The notes below the pieces were generated by a model, which was not told where the DNA came from, did not search any database, and was given only the letters and a program-made list of their open reading frames with translations. A stretch of 64,000 nucleotides of DNA from assembly GCF_013459645.1 (NCBI RefSeq), contig NZ_CP054861.1, positions 4,328,001 through 4,392,000 on the forward strand. Reading direction: 5' to 3'. Within the stretch, counting starts at the first letter, position 1. Each line of letters starts with the position of its first letter. Both the position numbers and the translations under genes were made by a program. This document shows, piece by piece, positions 26,609 to 34,678 of the stretch. This stretch comes from Martelella sp. NC20. GTDB taxonomy: Bacteria > Pseudomonadota > Alphaproteobacteria > Rhizobiales > Rhizobiaceae.

Positions 26609-27640
26609 ATGACCACGCATTCCTCCGTCATCGACCTGATCGGCAACACTCCGCTGGTGAAATTGCGCGCCGCCTCGGAGGCGACCGGCTGCACCATTCT
26701 CGGCAAGGCCGAATTCCTCAATCCCGGCCAGTCGGTCAAGGACCGCGCGGCACTCTATATCATTCGCGATGCCGAAAAGCGCGGCCTGCTGAAACCCGGC
26801 GGCACGATCGTGGAAGGCACCGCCGGCAATACCGGCATCGGCCTGACCATGGTCGCCAACGCGCTTGGCTACAAGACCGTGATCGTGATCCCCGAGACCC
26901 AGGCCCAGGAAAAGAAGGATGCGCTCAGGCTTCTCGGCGCGGAGCTCGTCGAGGTTCCCGCCAAGCCCTATCGCGACCCCAACAATTACGTGAAGCTTTC
27001 CGGCAGGCTCGCGGAAAAACTCGCAAGCGAAAATCCAAACGGGGCGATCTGGGCCAACCAGTTCGACAATACCGCCAACCGCGACGCCCATATCGAAACC
27101 ACGGCCGAGGAGATCTGGCGCGATACCGATGGCAAGGTCGATGGCTTCATCTGCGCGGTCGGCTCCGGCGGCACGCTTGCCGGAACCGCGATCGGCCTCA
27201 AGGCGAAGAACGGCGACATCAAGATCGGCATCGCCGATCCGGAAGGGGCTGCGCTTTACGAATTCTATGCCCATGGCGAACTGAAGAGCGAAGGCGGCTC
27301 GATCACCGAGGGCATCGGCCAGGGCCGCATCACCGCCAATCTGGAAGGCTTCACCCCCGATTTCGCCTATCGCATTTCCGATAGCGAGGCATTGCCGCTG
27401 ATATTCGATCTGGTGAGCGAGGAGGGCTTGTGCCTTGGCGGCTCATCGGGCATCAATATAGCGGGCGCCATGCGTCTGGCGCGCGAGCTCGGCCCCGGCC
27501 ACACCATCGTCACCATATTGTGCGACTATGGCAACCGGTATCAGTCGAAACTTTTCAACCCCGAATTCCTGAAGGATAAGGGGCTGCCGCAGCCGGAATG
27601 GCTGACCAAAAAAGCGGAGATTATCGCTCCGTTCGAATAG
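26609..27640 (+). CDS. cysK: Cysteine synthase A-type PLP enzyme
   Basis: 343-aa fold-type II PLP enzyme making cysteine from O-acetylserine and sulfide. Seen: GNTPLVKL (12-19), the PLP lysine Lys44 in GQSVKDRAALY, substrate loop GTAGNTGIGL (~71), the PLP phosphate loop GSGGT (~192) and GLCLGGSSG (~276). Slightly longer than E. coli CysK (323). It lies 10 bp upstream of alaX, suggesting one transcript. The close relative cystathionine beta-synthase has an extra domain not present here. Confidence 0.92.
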   Translation: MTTHSSVIDLIGNTPLVKLRAASEATGCTILGKAEFLNPGQSVKDRAALYIIRDAEKRGLLKPGGTIVEGTAGNTGIGLTMVANALGYKTVIVIPETQAQEKKDALRLLGAELVEVPAKPYRDPNNYVKLSGRLAEKLASENPNGAIWANQFDNTANRDAHIETTAEEIWRDTDGKVDGFICAVGSGGTLAGTAIGLKAKNGDIKIGIADPEGAALYEFYAHGELKSEGGSITEGIGQGRITANLEGFTPDFAYRISDSEALPLIFDLVSEEGLCLGGSSGINIAGAMRLARELGPGHTIVTILCDYGNRYQSKLFNPEFLKDKGLPQPEWLTKKAEIIAPFE

Positions 27641-27650
27641 AAAGCGACCC

Positions 27651-28373
27651 ATGCCTGTTGATGCCCTCTACCGCAACGATTTCTACCTTGCGAGTTGCGA
27701 TGCAGTGGTCACGGCAGTGCATGAGGACGGCACATTCGAGACCGACCGCACCTGTCTTTACGCGACCTCCGGCGGCCAGCCGGGGGACACCGGCATCGCC
27801 CGGCGCGCGGACGGCTCGGCAATCGCCCTTGCCGTTACCCGCCACGGCGCGGCCAAGGACATCATCCTGCACGTGCCGGCTGAAGGCGAGGCGTCGCCCG
27901 TCGTCGGCGACAGGCTCCGCCTCGAGATCGACTGGCCGCGGCGGCTGAAGCTGATGCGGATGCACACCGCCTGCCACCTGCTCTCCGTCGTCTGTCCCTA
28001 TCCGATTACCGGTGCTGCCGTCGGCGAACAGGAGTCCCGCGTCGATTTCGACATGTCGGAAACGATCGACAAAGACGCGGTCACCGCGGCGATGATGAAG
28101 CTGGTTGCCGAGGACCATCCGGTCTATGTCCAGTGGATCACCGATTCCGAGCTGGCCGCCAATCCCGATATCGTCAAATCGAAGAATGTCCGCCCGCCGA
28201 TGGGTATGGGCCGGATCTCGCTGATCGCGATCGGAAACGACGCATGCGTGGACAGCCAGCCCTGCGGCGGCACCCATGTGCGCTCCACCGGCGAGGTCGG
28301 CGGCATCCATATCGGCAAGATCGAAAAGAAGGGCCGCGAAAACCGCCGTTTTCGGATACGGTTTGACGCCTAG
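27651..28373 (+). CDS. alaX: Alanyl-tRNA editing protein AlaX
   Basis: 240-aa stand-alone homologue of the AlaRS editing domain, which deacylates Ser- or Gly-mischarged tRNA-Ala. The zinc site is complete: His105 and His109 in MHTACHLL and the Cys/His pair in CGGTH (~205). The N-terminus carries a short AlaX-II-like beta-barrel (ATSGGQPGDTG). It begins 10 bp after cysK. Its TAG stop codon forms the first bases of a two-hairpin repeat (28371-28478). Confidence 0.92.
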   Translation: MPVDALYRNDFYLASCDAVVTAVHEDGTFETDRTCLYATSGGQPGDTGIARRADGSAIALAVTRHGAAKDIILHVPAEGEASPVVGDRLRLEIDWPRRLKLMRMHTACHLLSVVCPYPITGAAVGEQESRVDFDMSETIDKDAVTAAMMKLVAEDHPVYVQWITDSELAANPDIVKSKNVRPPMGMGRISLIAIGNDACVDSQPCGGTHVRSTGEVGGIHIGKIEKKGRENRRFRIRFDA

Positions 28374-28478
28374 AGCATTTCCAGGAAAAGTGTAATCACG
28401 GTTTTCCGTCCGGAAATGCGTAAAAACAATAAGCTAGAATATGTCCGGTGAACCGGTGTTCACCGGACATATTCTAGC
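28371..28478. repeat. Two-hairpin intergenic repeat, copy 1
   Basis: Hairpin 1: arms GCATTTCC (28375-28382) and GGAAATGC (28412-28419) around a conserved loop that starts AGGAAAAGTG and ends GGTTTTCCGTCC. Linker TAAAAACA. Hairpin 2 (28433-28478): exact 20-bp arms, GCTAGAATATGTCCGGTGAA and its complement, with a CCGGTG loop. The same architecture with different arms occurs at 63565-63670 on the other strand. It lies between alaX and sseA and may block or pass transcription. Confidence 0.85.
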
Positions 28479-28501
28479 CATCGTGTGAGGAGTGTCGCCA
28501 G

Positions 28502-29341
28502 ATGAGTTTTATCGTTTCGCCGGAATGGATCGAGGAAAGGCTGGGCAAACCCGGCTTTTCCGTCATCGACGCCTCATGGTACCTGCCGGCCCACAACCGC
28601 GACGCGAAGGCCGAATACCTTGCCGGCCACCTGCCGGGCGCGGTGTTTTTCGATCACGATGCGATTTCCGACAATTCCACCGGCCTGCCGCACACCCTGC
28701 CGGCGCCGGAGGTGTTTGCCGCCGAAATGGAAGCGCTCGGCGTCGGTAACGATCACACGATCGTGGTCTATGACGGCCCGGGCTATCTGGCCGCGCCGCG
28801 CCTGTGGTGGATGTTGCGCATGATGGGGGCGACAGACGTCTACGTTCTCGACGGCGGCCTTGACGGCTGGCGGAGCGAGGGACGCACCCGGGAGACCGCG
28901 CTCCCCTCGCCTGAACCGGCGAAATTCACGCTCGATACCAGGCCGCACCGGGTAACCTCGTTTGAGGACATGCGCGCGATCGTCGCCTCCGGCAGAAGCC
29001 AGATCGCGGATGCCCGCAGCGCCGCGCGGTTCGAGGCGGCAGAACCGGAACCGCGCGCGGGCATGCGCGCCGGCCATATGCCCGGCGCGAAAAGCCTGCC
29101 GTCCTCGTCCTTTGCCAGTAACGGCCGGTTCAAATCGCCCGACGAACTGCGCGCGCTGTTCGAACAGGCCGGGATCGACCTTGGGAGACCGGTGGTCACC
29201 ACCTGCGGTTCCGGCATCACCGCCGCGATCATCACGCTCGCGCTTGAAACCCTCGACCATACCGACAACACGCTTTATGACGGATCGTGGTCCGAATGGG
29301 GCAGCCGCGACGATACGCCTGTCGCGACCGGAAAGGCCTGA
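28502..29341 (+). CDS. sseA: 3-mercaptopyruvate sulfurtransferase / rhodanese-like protein
   Basis: 279-aa protein with two rhodanese domains; the second carries the active-site Cys235 in TTCGSGITA, the CG[ST]G[VI]TA form typical of mercaptopyruvate sulfurtransferases rather than thiosulfate rhodaneses. The first domain (1-~135) lacks the cysteine, as usual. It moves sulfur from mercaptopyruvate to a thiophilic acceptor, which fits with cysK two genes upstream. GAGGAG is 8 bases before the ATG. Confidence 0.93.
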   Translation: MSFIVSPEWIEERLGKPGFSVIDASWYLPAHNRDAKAEYLAGHLPGAVFFDHDAISDNSTGLPHTLPAPEVFAAEMEALGVGNDHTIVVYDGPGYLAAPRLWWMLRMMGATDVYVLDGGLDGWRSEGRTRETALPSPEPAKFTLDTRPHRVTSFEDMRAIVASGRSQIADARSAARFEAAEPEPRAGMRAGHMPGAKSLPSSSFASNGRFKSPDELRALFEQAGIDLGRPVVTTCGSGITAAIITLALETLDHTDNTLYDGSWSEWGSRDDTPVATGKA

Positions 29342-29346
29342 TCGCG

Positions 29347-29910
29347 ATGACGAAGAAGACGACAGCACCGATCCCGGTTCATGTCACCCGGCTTGAAATG
29401 ACCGTCTCGCCGAAGGCCCATATGCTGGCGCCCTCGAACCTGCATATCGCGCTGATGCGGGTGCCGGAAATCCCGCTGGCGTATTACCGCTTTCTGTACC
29501 GCCAGGTCGGCTCCCGCTGGGAATGGGTCGACCGGGTGCGCATGAGCGACGAGGATCTGGCCGAAAACATCCACAATGAGCGCACCACCATCACGGTGTT
29601 CTATCTGGAGGGCGCGCCGGCCGGGTTTTACGAATATCACCGCGAGGATGACCGCGTCACGCGACTGGTGCATTTCGGCCTGTTCGAACGCGCGCTCGGC
29701 TTCGGCGTCGGCAAATGGTTCCTGCTCCAGGCGCTGAAGGCGATCTGGGCCGACCAGCCGGAAAAGGTGATCACCGAAACCAACAATCTCGATCATCCGC
29801 GCGCGCTCCAGCTCTACCAGCAATTCGGCTTCTCACCCGTCTCCACCCACGAAAGCGAGATCCTGCCGCTGTCGGACACCGAGCTTCTGGCACTGGCGCG
29901 AAAGTTCTAG
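29347..29910 (+). CDS. GNAT-family N-acetyltransferase
   Basis: 187-aa acetyl-CoA-dependent acyltransferase fold. Seen: strand TTITVFYLEGAPAGFYEYH (~79-97) and the acetyl-CoA loop region FGLFERALGFGVGKWFLLQAL (~107-127), with a final NNLDHPRALQLYQQFGFSPV (~146-165) typical of GNATs. It starts 5 bp after the sseA stop, so the two are probably co-transcribed. The acetylated substrate is unknown. Confidence 0.88.
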   Translation: MTKKTTAPIPVHVTRLEMTVSPKAHMLAPSNLHIALMRVPEIPLAYYRFLYRQVGSRWEWVDRVRMSDEDLAENIHNERTTITVFYLEGAPAGFYEYHREDDRVTRLVHFGLFERALGFGVGKWFLLQALKAIWADQPEKVITETNNLDHPRALQLYQQFGFSPVSTHESEILPLSDTELLALARKF

Positions 29911-29925
29911 CCCTGCGGAGCAAGG

Positions 29926-30197
29926 CAATATCCCGGCAAAGATGCCGGGTTCAGTCTGTTGACAAAGCCTGCCCTGCTCTCCGCCGTCATGCTCGGGCTT
30001 GTTCCGAGCATCCAAGCACGTATCAACGCGGCAAGCCTCTCGGACGAAAAGTCTATTTAAATAGAGTTCTTTACGAAACGCCGACACCGCTCGTGCGGAG
30101 CGGTGGTTGGATCCTCGGCACAAGGCCGAGGATGACGTCCGTAAAAAAGGACAGGTTTGTCAGCGATCGGTAACCCGGCGAAAACGCCGGGCTATAT
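29926..30197. repeat. Large imperfect palindromic element between convergent genes
   Basis: The two ends are inverted copies of one unit. The left end reads ATATCCCGGC..GCCGGGTT..TTGACAAAGCCTG; the right end, reversed, reads ATATAGCCCGGC..GCCGGGTT..CTGACAAACCTG. The inner blocks (29986-30015 and 30107-30136) are GTCAT-CTCGG-CTTG-CCGAG-ATCCAA-like on opposite strands. Each end carries its own 6-7-bp CCCGGC hairpin. It fills the 315-bp gap between the GNAT and padR stop codons, so it may end both transcripts. Confidence 0.75.
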
Positions 30198-30225
30198 CTT
30201 TCGTTATATCGAAGTTATGAAAGCC

Positions 30226-30849
30226 CTATTCGTAGCGCGCCGTGAATTCCAGCAAGGCGCGGACGATTTCGCTTGCGGCCGCGGGGTCGTCATCGACCTT
30301 GCGGGCGATCACCTCGCGCAGGTTCAGCATCGCAACCTCGACGCTTCGCGGCAGTTCGGGGCCACCCTCGGCATCGCGCCGCTCGCGCCGGCGTTTCATC
30401 TTGTCGCCGATAGCCGAAAGTGCCTTCACCGCCATGGACGCCTCGAACATGTTGTCGGCGAGGTAGGCGCTACCCTCGTCCGTGATCGAGTATCGCTTCT
30501 TGTTTCCGTCCTCGACGGCGACCACATACCCTCCCTCTTCCAGGAATGAGAGTGTAGGATAGATGACGCCGGGGCTCGGCGCATAGAAACCGCCACTCAT
30601 TTCCTCGATCGCCTTGATGATGTCGTAGCCGTGGCGGGGCTCCTGTCCGATCAGGTGGAGAACCAGAAGCCGGATCTGGCCTTGCCCGAGAAAGCGCCCG
30701 GGCCTGCCGCCGCCCTCGCCATCACCGAAACCGAACGGGCCGCCGAAGCCGCCGCGACCGAAACCGCCGCCGCCGCCGCGCGCCATCATCATATATTCGC
30801 GAAACCGTCCGCGCCCATTGTCAGGCCGGGATTCATCAAAATGCCTCAT
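30226..30849 (-). CDS. PadR-family transcriptional regulator with Gly/Arg-rich N-terminus
   Basis: 207 aa. The PadR winged helix spans ~55-125 (QIRLLVLHLIGQEPRHGYDI and PSPGVIYPTLSFLEEGGYV), followed by a C-terminal helical dimer region with a KRRRERRD basic patch. PadR proteins repress drug, phenolic or membrane genes. Unusual: residues ~20-52 are almost only Gly, Arg, Phe and acidic residues (RGGGGGFGRGGFGGPFGFGDG), likely disordered. AGGAG lies 8 bases before the ATG. AT-rich palindromes immediately upstream suggest autoregulation. Confidence 0.88.
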   Translation of the reverse strand: MRHFDESRPDNGRGRFREYMMMARGGGGGFGRGGFGGPFGFGDGEGGGRPGRFLGQGQIRLLVLHLIGQEPRHGYDIIKAIEEMSGGFYAPSPGVIYPTLSFLEEGGYVVAVEDGNKKRYSITDEGSAYLADNMFEASMAVKALSAIGDKMKRRRERRDAEGGPELPRSVEVAMLNLREVIARKVDDDPAAASEIVRALLEFTARYE

Positions 30850-30871
30850 TAGTTTTACTCCTGTTGTTTTC

Positions 30872-30932
30872 GATATATCTCAAGATATAACTTTTGGGAA
30901 ATTTTACAAGGTACGATATATCGAAAAATATC
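30872..30932. promoter_or_regulatory. Probable padR operator pair
   Basis: Two AT-rich symmetric sites lie 23-83 bp upstream of padR: TATATC-TCAA-GATATA at 30874-30889 and one containing the perfect 10-bp palindrome CGATATATCG at 30914-30923 followed by AAAAATATC. Family sites often have an ATAT...ATAT inverted form. Placement in the padR promoter suggests autoregulation; glsA lies beyond on the other strand and could be co-regulated. Confidence 0.55.
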
Positions 30933-31116
30933 ATTTCATGCTGGATGACCTCTCACCCTGTCGCGCAACTGATGACACGCCAGAACAAATCGACGTTTAC
31001 CGGAGGGGCGGATTTCTCTATGCAAATGTCCTGCCGCATCGTTTGTCCTGCCGCATCGCCGCGGGGGTCCGTTGGCGCCATCTGGCCATGAAATGCTTTG
31101 AAGGGAGATACAGGGC

Positions 31117-32043
31117 ATGAACCTGCAGACCATCGCCGACGACATCGTGCGGGAGTTACAGCCGCGATTGGGCGAGGGCGAGGTGGCCGACTACATACCC
31201 GAGCTTGCCAAGGTCGACCCGAAACAGTTCGGCATCGCCATCACCACAGTCGATGGCAAAACCTATCGGGCGGGTGATGCGGAGACGCATTTTTCGATCC
31301 AGAGCATTTCCAAGGTGTTCATGCTGACGCTGGCGCTCGGCAAGGTCGGCGAGGCGATCTGGAAGCGGGTCGGGCGCGAGCCCTCGGGTTCCGCCTTCAA
31401 TTCGATCGTCCAGCTCGAGCATGAGCACGGCATCCCGCGCAATCCCTTCATCAATGCCGGCGCGATCATCGTCACCGATATCGTGCTGGCCGGCCATGCA
31501 CCGCGCGAAGCGATCGGCGAGTTTTTGCGCTTCATGCATTTCGTCGCCAATGACGAGACCATCTCGATCGACGAGAAGGTGGCGCAATCGGAGCAGCGCA
31601 CGGGTTATCGCAATTTCGCGCTCGCCAATTTCATGCGCGGCTTCAGGAATATCCACCACCCGGTCGATCATGTGCTCGGCGTCTATTTTCACCAATGCGC
31701 GCTGATGATGAACTGCGTCCAGCTTGCCCATGCCGGGCTTTATCTGGCCAATCACGGCACCAATCCGCTGACGGGTTTTTCGGTGGTCTCGCCGCGACGG
31801 GCGCGCCGCATCAATGCGATGATGCTGACCTGCGGCCATTATGACGGCTCCGGCGATTTTGCGTTCCGGGTCGGGCTTCCCGGCAAGTCCGGCGTCGGCG
31901 GCGGCATTCTGGCGGTAGCCCCCGGCAAGGCGTCGATGGCGGTATGGTCGCCGGGGCTGGATGCGACCGGCAATCCCGCGCTCGGCTCGGTCGCGCTCGA
32001 AATGCTGGCGGCGCGCACCGGCTGGTCGGTTTTTGCGGGTTGA
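31117..32043 (+). CDS. glsA: Glutaminase
   Basis: 308-aa serine-type glutaminase, hydrolysing glutamine to glutamate and ammonia. The catalytic S-x-x-K motif is Ser63-Lys66 in [17 protein letters not shown] (~110), RNFALANFM (~166), [11 protein letters not shown] (~190) and SGVGGGIL (~260) are also as in the family. Length is standard. AAGGGAG precedes the ATG. It is followed after 52 bp by ttcA in the same direction. Confidence 0.95.
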   Translation: MNLQTIADDIVRELQPRLGEGEVADYIPELAKVDPKQFGIAITTVDGKTYRAGDAETHFSIQSISKVFMLTLALGKVGEAIWKRVGREPSGSAFNSIVQLEHEHGIPRNPFINAGAIIVTDIVLAGHAPREAIGEFLRFMHFVANDETISIDEKVAQSEQRTGYRNFALANFMRGFRNIHHPVDHVLGVYFHQCALMMNCVQLAHAGLYLANHGTNPLTGFSVVSPRRARRINAMMLTCGHYDGSGDFAFRVGLPGKSGVGGGILAVAPGKASMAVWSPGLDATGNPALGSVALEMLAARTGWSVFAG

Positions 32044-32095
32044 TCCTTTCGGCGTAAACGGGCATTCCATGGCGAACCAAACGCCCGGAGCGATG

Positions 32096-32938
32096 ATGAC
32101 CGAACTGGCTGACGATATCCTGCCCGATGCCTTCCAGGCATTGTTTGCCGACGCGCCCTCTTCCGTCAGCTTCGGCAAGCTGCGCAAGCGGCTTTTGCGG
32201 CAGGTGCGTCAGGCGATCGCCGATTTCGACATGCTGAAGGATCAGAAGCGCTGGCTGGTGGCGCTGTCCGGCGGCAAGGACAGCTACGGGCTGCTTGCGG
32301 TGCTGCTGGAACTGCAATGGCGCGGGCTGCTGCCGGTCGAGATCGTCGCCTGCAACCTCGATCAGGGCCAGCCGAATTTTCCGAGGCACATCCTGCCCGA
32401 CTATCTGTCGAAGATCGGCGTGTTGCAACGGATCGAATACCGCGACACCTATTCGATCGTGACAGAGAAGCTTGCGCCGGGCTCGACCTATTGCTCGCTC
32501 TGTTCAAGGCTGAGGCGCGGCCACCTTTACCGGATCGCGCGCGAGGAAGGTTGCGATGCGCTGGTGCTCGGCCACCACCGCGAGGATATTCTCGAGACCT
32601 TCTTCATGAACCTGTTCCACGGCGGCAAGCTTGCCACCATGCCGGCAAAGCTCCTGAACGACGAAGGCGACATGATGGTGCTGCGCCCGCTTGCCTATGC
32701 GAGCGAGGACGATCTCGCCCGGTTCGCGGAAGCAATGCGGTTTCCGATCATCCCCTGCGATCTCTGCGGCTCGCAGGACGGGCTCGAACGCAATGCGATG
32801 AAGTCGATGCTGGCGGACATGGAAGCGAAAATGCCCGGCCGCAAGGACGTGATGCTGAGGGCGCTTGCGAGCGTCAACCCCTCGCATCTGCTCGACCCTT
32901 CGCTGTTCGATTTTTCCGCATTGACCGCCAAACGCTAG
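32096..32938 (+). CDS. ttcA: tRNA 2-thiocytidine biosynthesis protein TtcA
   Basis: 280-aa Fe-S enzyme that thiolates cytidine 32 of tRNA. PP-loop SGGKDS at 58-63 activates the base with ATP; the two CxxC pairs, Cys133/Cys136 ([12 protein letters not shown]) and Cys221/Cys224 (PCDLCGSQ), supply the Fe-S ligands. The ATG at 32096 has GGAG 5 bases upstream; alternative ATGs at 32093 and 32069 would add 1 or 9 residues and lack good spacing. It shares direction with glsA. Confidence 0.94.
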   Translation: MTELADDILPDAFQALFADAPSSVSFGKLRKRLLRQVRQAIADFDMLKDQKRWLVALSGGKDSYGLLAVLLELQWRGLLPVEIVACNLDQGQPNFPRHILPDYLSKIGVLQRIEYRDTYSIVTEKLAPGSTYCSLCSRLRRGHLYRIAREEGCDALVLGHHREDILETFFMNLFHGGKLATMPAKLLNDEGDMMVLRPLAYASEDDLARFAEAMRFPIIPCDLCGSQDGLERNAMKSMLADMEAKMPGRKDVMLRALASVNPSHLLDPSLFDFSALTAKR

Positions 32939-33175
32939 CCCGGCGTTTTCGCATCCGCGCTTTGTGACAGAACGGCAAAACTTTTCGGCCGCCCGGTGAA
33001 AAGCGCCGGTTTTGCGCCGCCACGTCTTGCCGTTTGCCCGTCACGGTGCCACAAAAGGCCAACCCCCGGCTCGCCGCTTGCTCCCCGGCGCACCTGAAGA
33101 CGATCCGGGTTTTCGAAATTGCGCATCATTGCCGACGGCAATCCAGTCGATGCGCCAAATACAAGAGGTGATGTC

Positions 33176-34600
33176 TTGGAAAAAGCAGAAATCGGACTGA
33201 TCGGGCTTGGAGTCATGGGCTCCAACCTCGCCCTCAACATTGCCGAGAAGGGCAACAGGATCGCGGTCTATAACCGTACCGCCGACAAGACGCGCGCATT
33301 CTATGCCGGCGCCGGCGAGTTGCAGAAGAACATCGTCCCGACCGAGACATTGTCGGATTTCGTGGCGGCGATCCGCGCTCCCCGCCCGATCATCATCATG
33401 ATCAAGGCCGGCGACCCTGTCGATGAGGAAATGGAAAAGCTGCGCCCGTATCTTGGCAAGGGCGACATCATCATCGATGCCGGCAACGCCAATTTCCACG
33501 ATACCCGCCGCCGCTTCAAGGAGCTCGACGGCACCGGCCTGACCTTTATCGGCATGGGCGTATCGGGTGGCGAGGAAGGCGCGCGCCACGGCCCCTCGAT
33601 CATGGTCGGCGGCACCGAGGACAGCTACGAGCGCGTCGAAAAGGTGCTGACCTCGATCTCCGCCAAATTCGACAACGATCCCTGCTGCGCCTGGCTCGGG
33701 CCTGATGGCGCCGGCCATTTCGTCAAGACCATCCACAACGGCATCGAATATGCCGACATGCAGATGATCGCCGAAATCTACGGCATCCTGCGCGATGGCT
33801 GCGGCATGGATGCGACCGATATCGCCAACGTCTTCGGCGAGTGGAACAAGGGCCGCCTCAATTCCTTCCTGATCGAGATCACAGAGAAGGTGCTGCGCGC
33901 CACCGATCCGGAGACCGGCAAGGCGATGCCCGACGTGATCGTCGATGCCGCCGGCCAGAAGGGCACCGGCCGCTGGTCGGCGATCGAAGCCCAGCAGCTT
34001 GCCGTCCCCGCGACCGTGATCGAGGCAGCCGTTGCCGCCCGCTGCATCTCCGCCATGCGCGGCGAACGCGCCGCCGCCGAGCCGATGTTCAACAAGGAAG
34101 ATCTGTCCTTCGGCATCGAGGCCGGCCCCTGGCTCAACCGCGATCTCGAACTCGCATTGTTCGCCGCCAAGATCGCCGCCTACGCCCAGGGCTTCGATGT
34201 CATGGCCTCCGCCTCTGACGAATATGGCTGGAAACTGCCGATGCCGGAAATCGCCCGGATCTGGCGCGCCGGTTGCATCATCCGCTCGCAGTTCCTCGAC
34301 GATATCACCAAGGCGTTCTCCGATACCCCGGATGTCGCGAACCTGATCGTGACGCCGGCCTTCTCGGAAATGGTCAACGAGTGCCTGCCGTCGCTGCGCC
34401 GCATCGTGTCGGCAGCAACCGCCGCCGGCCTTCCGGTTCCGGGCCTTGCCTCGGCGCTCGGCTATTTCGACGCCTATCGCCAGTCGCGCGGCACCGCCAA
34501 CCTGATCCAGGCCCAGCGCGATTTCTTCGGCGCCCATGGCTTCGACCGTCTCGACGGCCTCGACATCCATCACGGCCCGTGGGGAAGCGGCGCCATCTGA
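33176..34600 (+). CDS. gnd: 6-phosphogluconate dehydrogenase (decarboxylating)
   Basis: 474 aa. Oxidative decarboxylation of 6-phosphogluconate to ribulose 5-P with NADP. N-terminal Rossmann GLIGLGVMGSNLALN (7-21), MGVSGGEEGARHGP (~125), catalytic KTIHNGIEY (~183) and GTGRWSA (~260). TTG start at 33176, with AAGAGGTG about 6 bases upstream and an N-terminus (EKAEIGLIG) matching rhizobial homologues; the upstream ATG at 33119 would add 19 atypical residues. Feeds the pentose phosphates that Xfp can consume. Confidence 0.95.
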   Translation: MEKAEIGLIGLGVMGSNLALNIAEKGNRIAVYNRTADKTRAFYAGAGELQKNIVPTETLSDFVAAIRAPRPIIIMIKAGDPVDEEMEKLRPYLGKGDIIIDAGNANFHDTRRRFKELDGTGLTFIGMGVSGGEEGARHGPSIMVGGTEDSYERVEKVLTSISAKFDNDPCCAWLGPDGAGHFVKTIHNGIEYADMQMIAEIYGILRDGCGMDATDIANVFGEWNKGRLNSFLIEITEKVLRATDPETGKAMPDVIVDAAGQKGTGRWSAIEAQQLAVPATVIEAAVAARCISAMRGERAAAEPMFNKEDLSFGIEAGPWLNRDLELALFAAKIAAYAQGFDVMASASDEYGWKLPMPEIARIWRAGCIIRSQFLDDITKAFSDTPDVANLIVTPAFSEMVNECLPSLRRIVSAATAAGLPVPGLASALGYFDAYRQSRGTANLIQAQRDFFGAHGFDRLDGLDIHHGPWGSGAI

Positions 34601-34634
34601 GCCGGCTGGCGATCGCAGATCGTCGTTTGAACAA

Positions 34635-34664
34635 GCGGAAAGCCCCGGCGACGGGGCTTTCCGC
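34635..34664. terminator. Strong hairpin after gnd, bidirectional terminator
   Basis: 13-bp arms GCGGAAAGCCCCG and CGGGGCTTTCCGC with a GCGA loop, 35 bp past the gnd stop and 15 bp past the convergent diguanylate cyclase stop. It has no long T-run outside the stem, but the stem is perfect and placed between convergent ends. Confidence 0.8.
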
Positions 34665-34678
34665 TGTCCGGCGCAAGT

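Noticed and set aside
31301..31311. AGAGCATTTCC inside glsA, identical to an arm of the two-hairpin repeat.
   Set aside because: It encodes the conserved SISK active-site segment and has no matching second arm, so the identity is coincidental.
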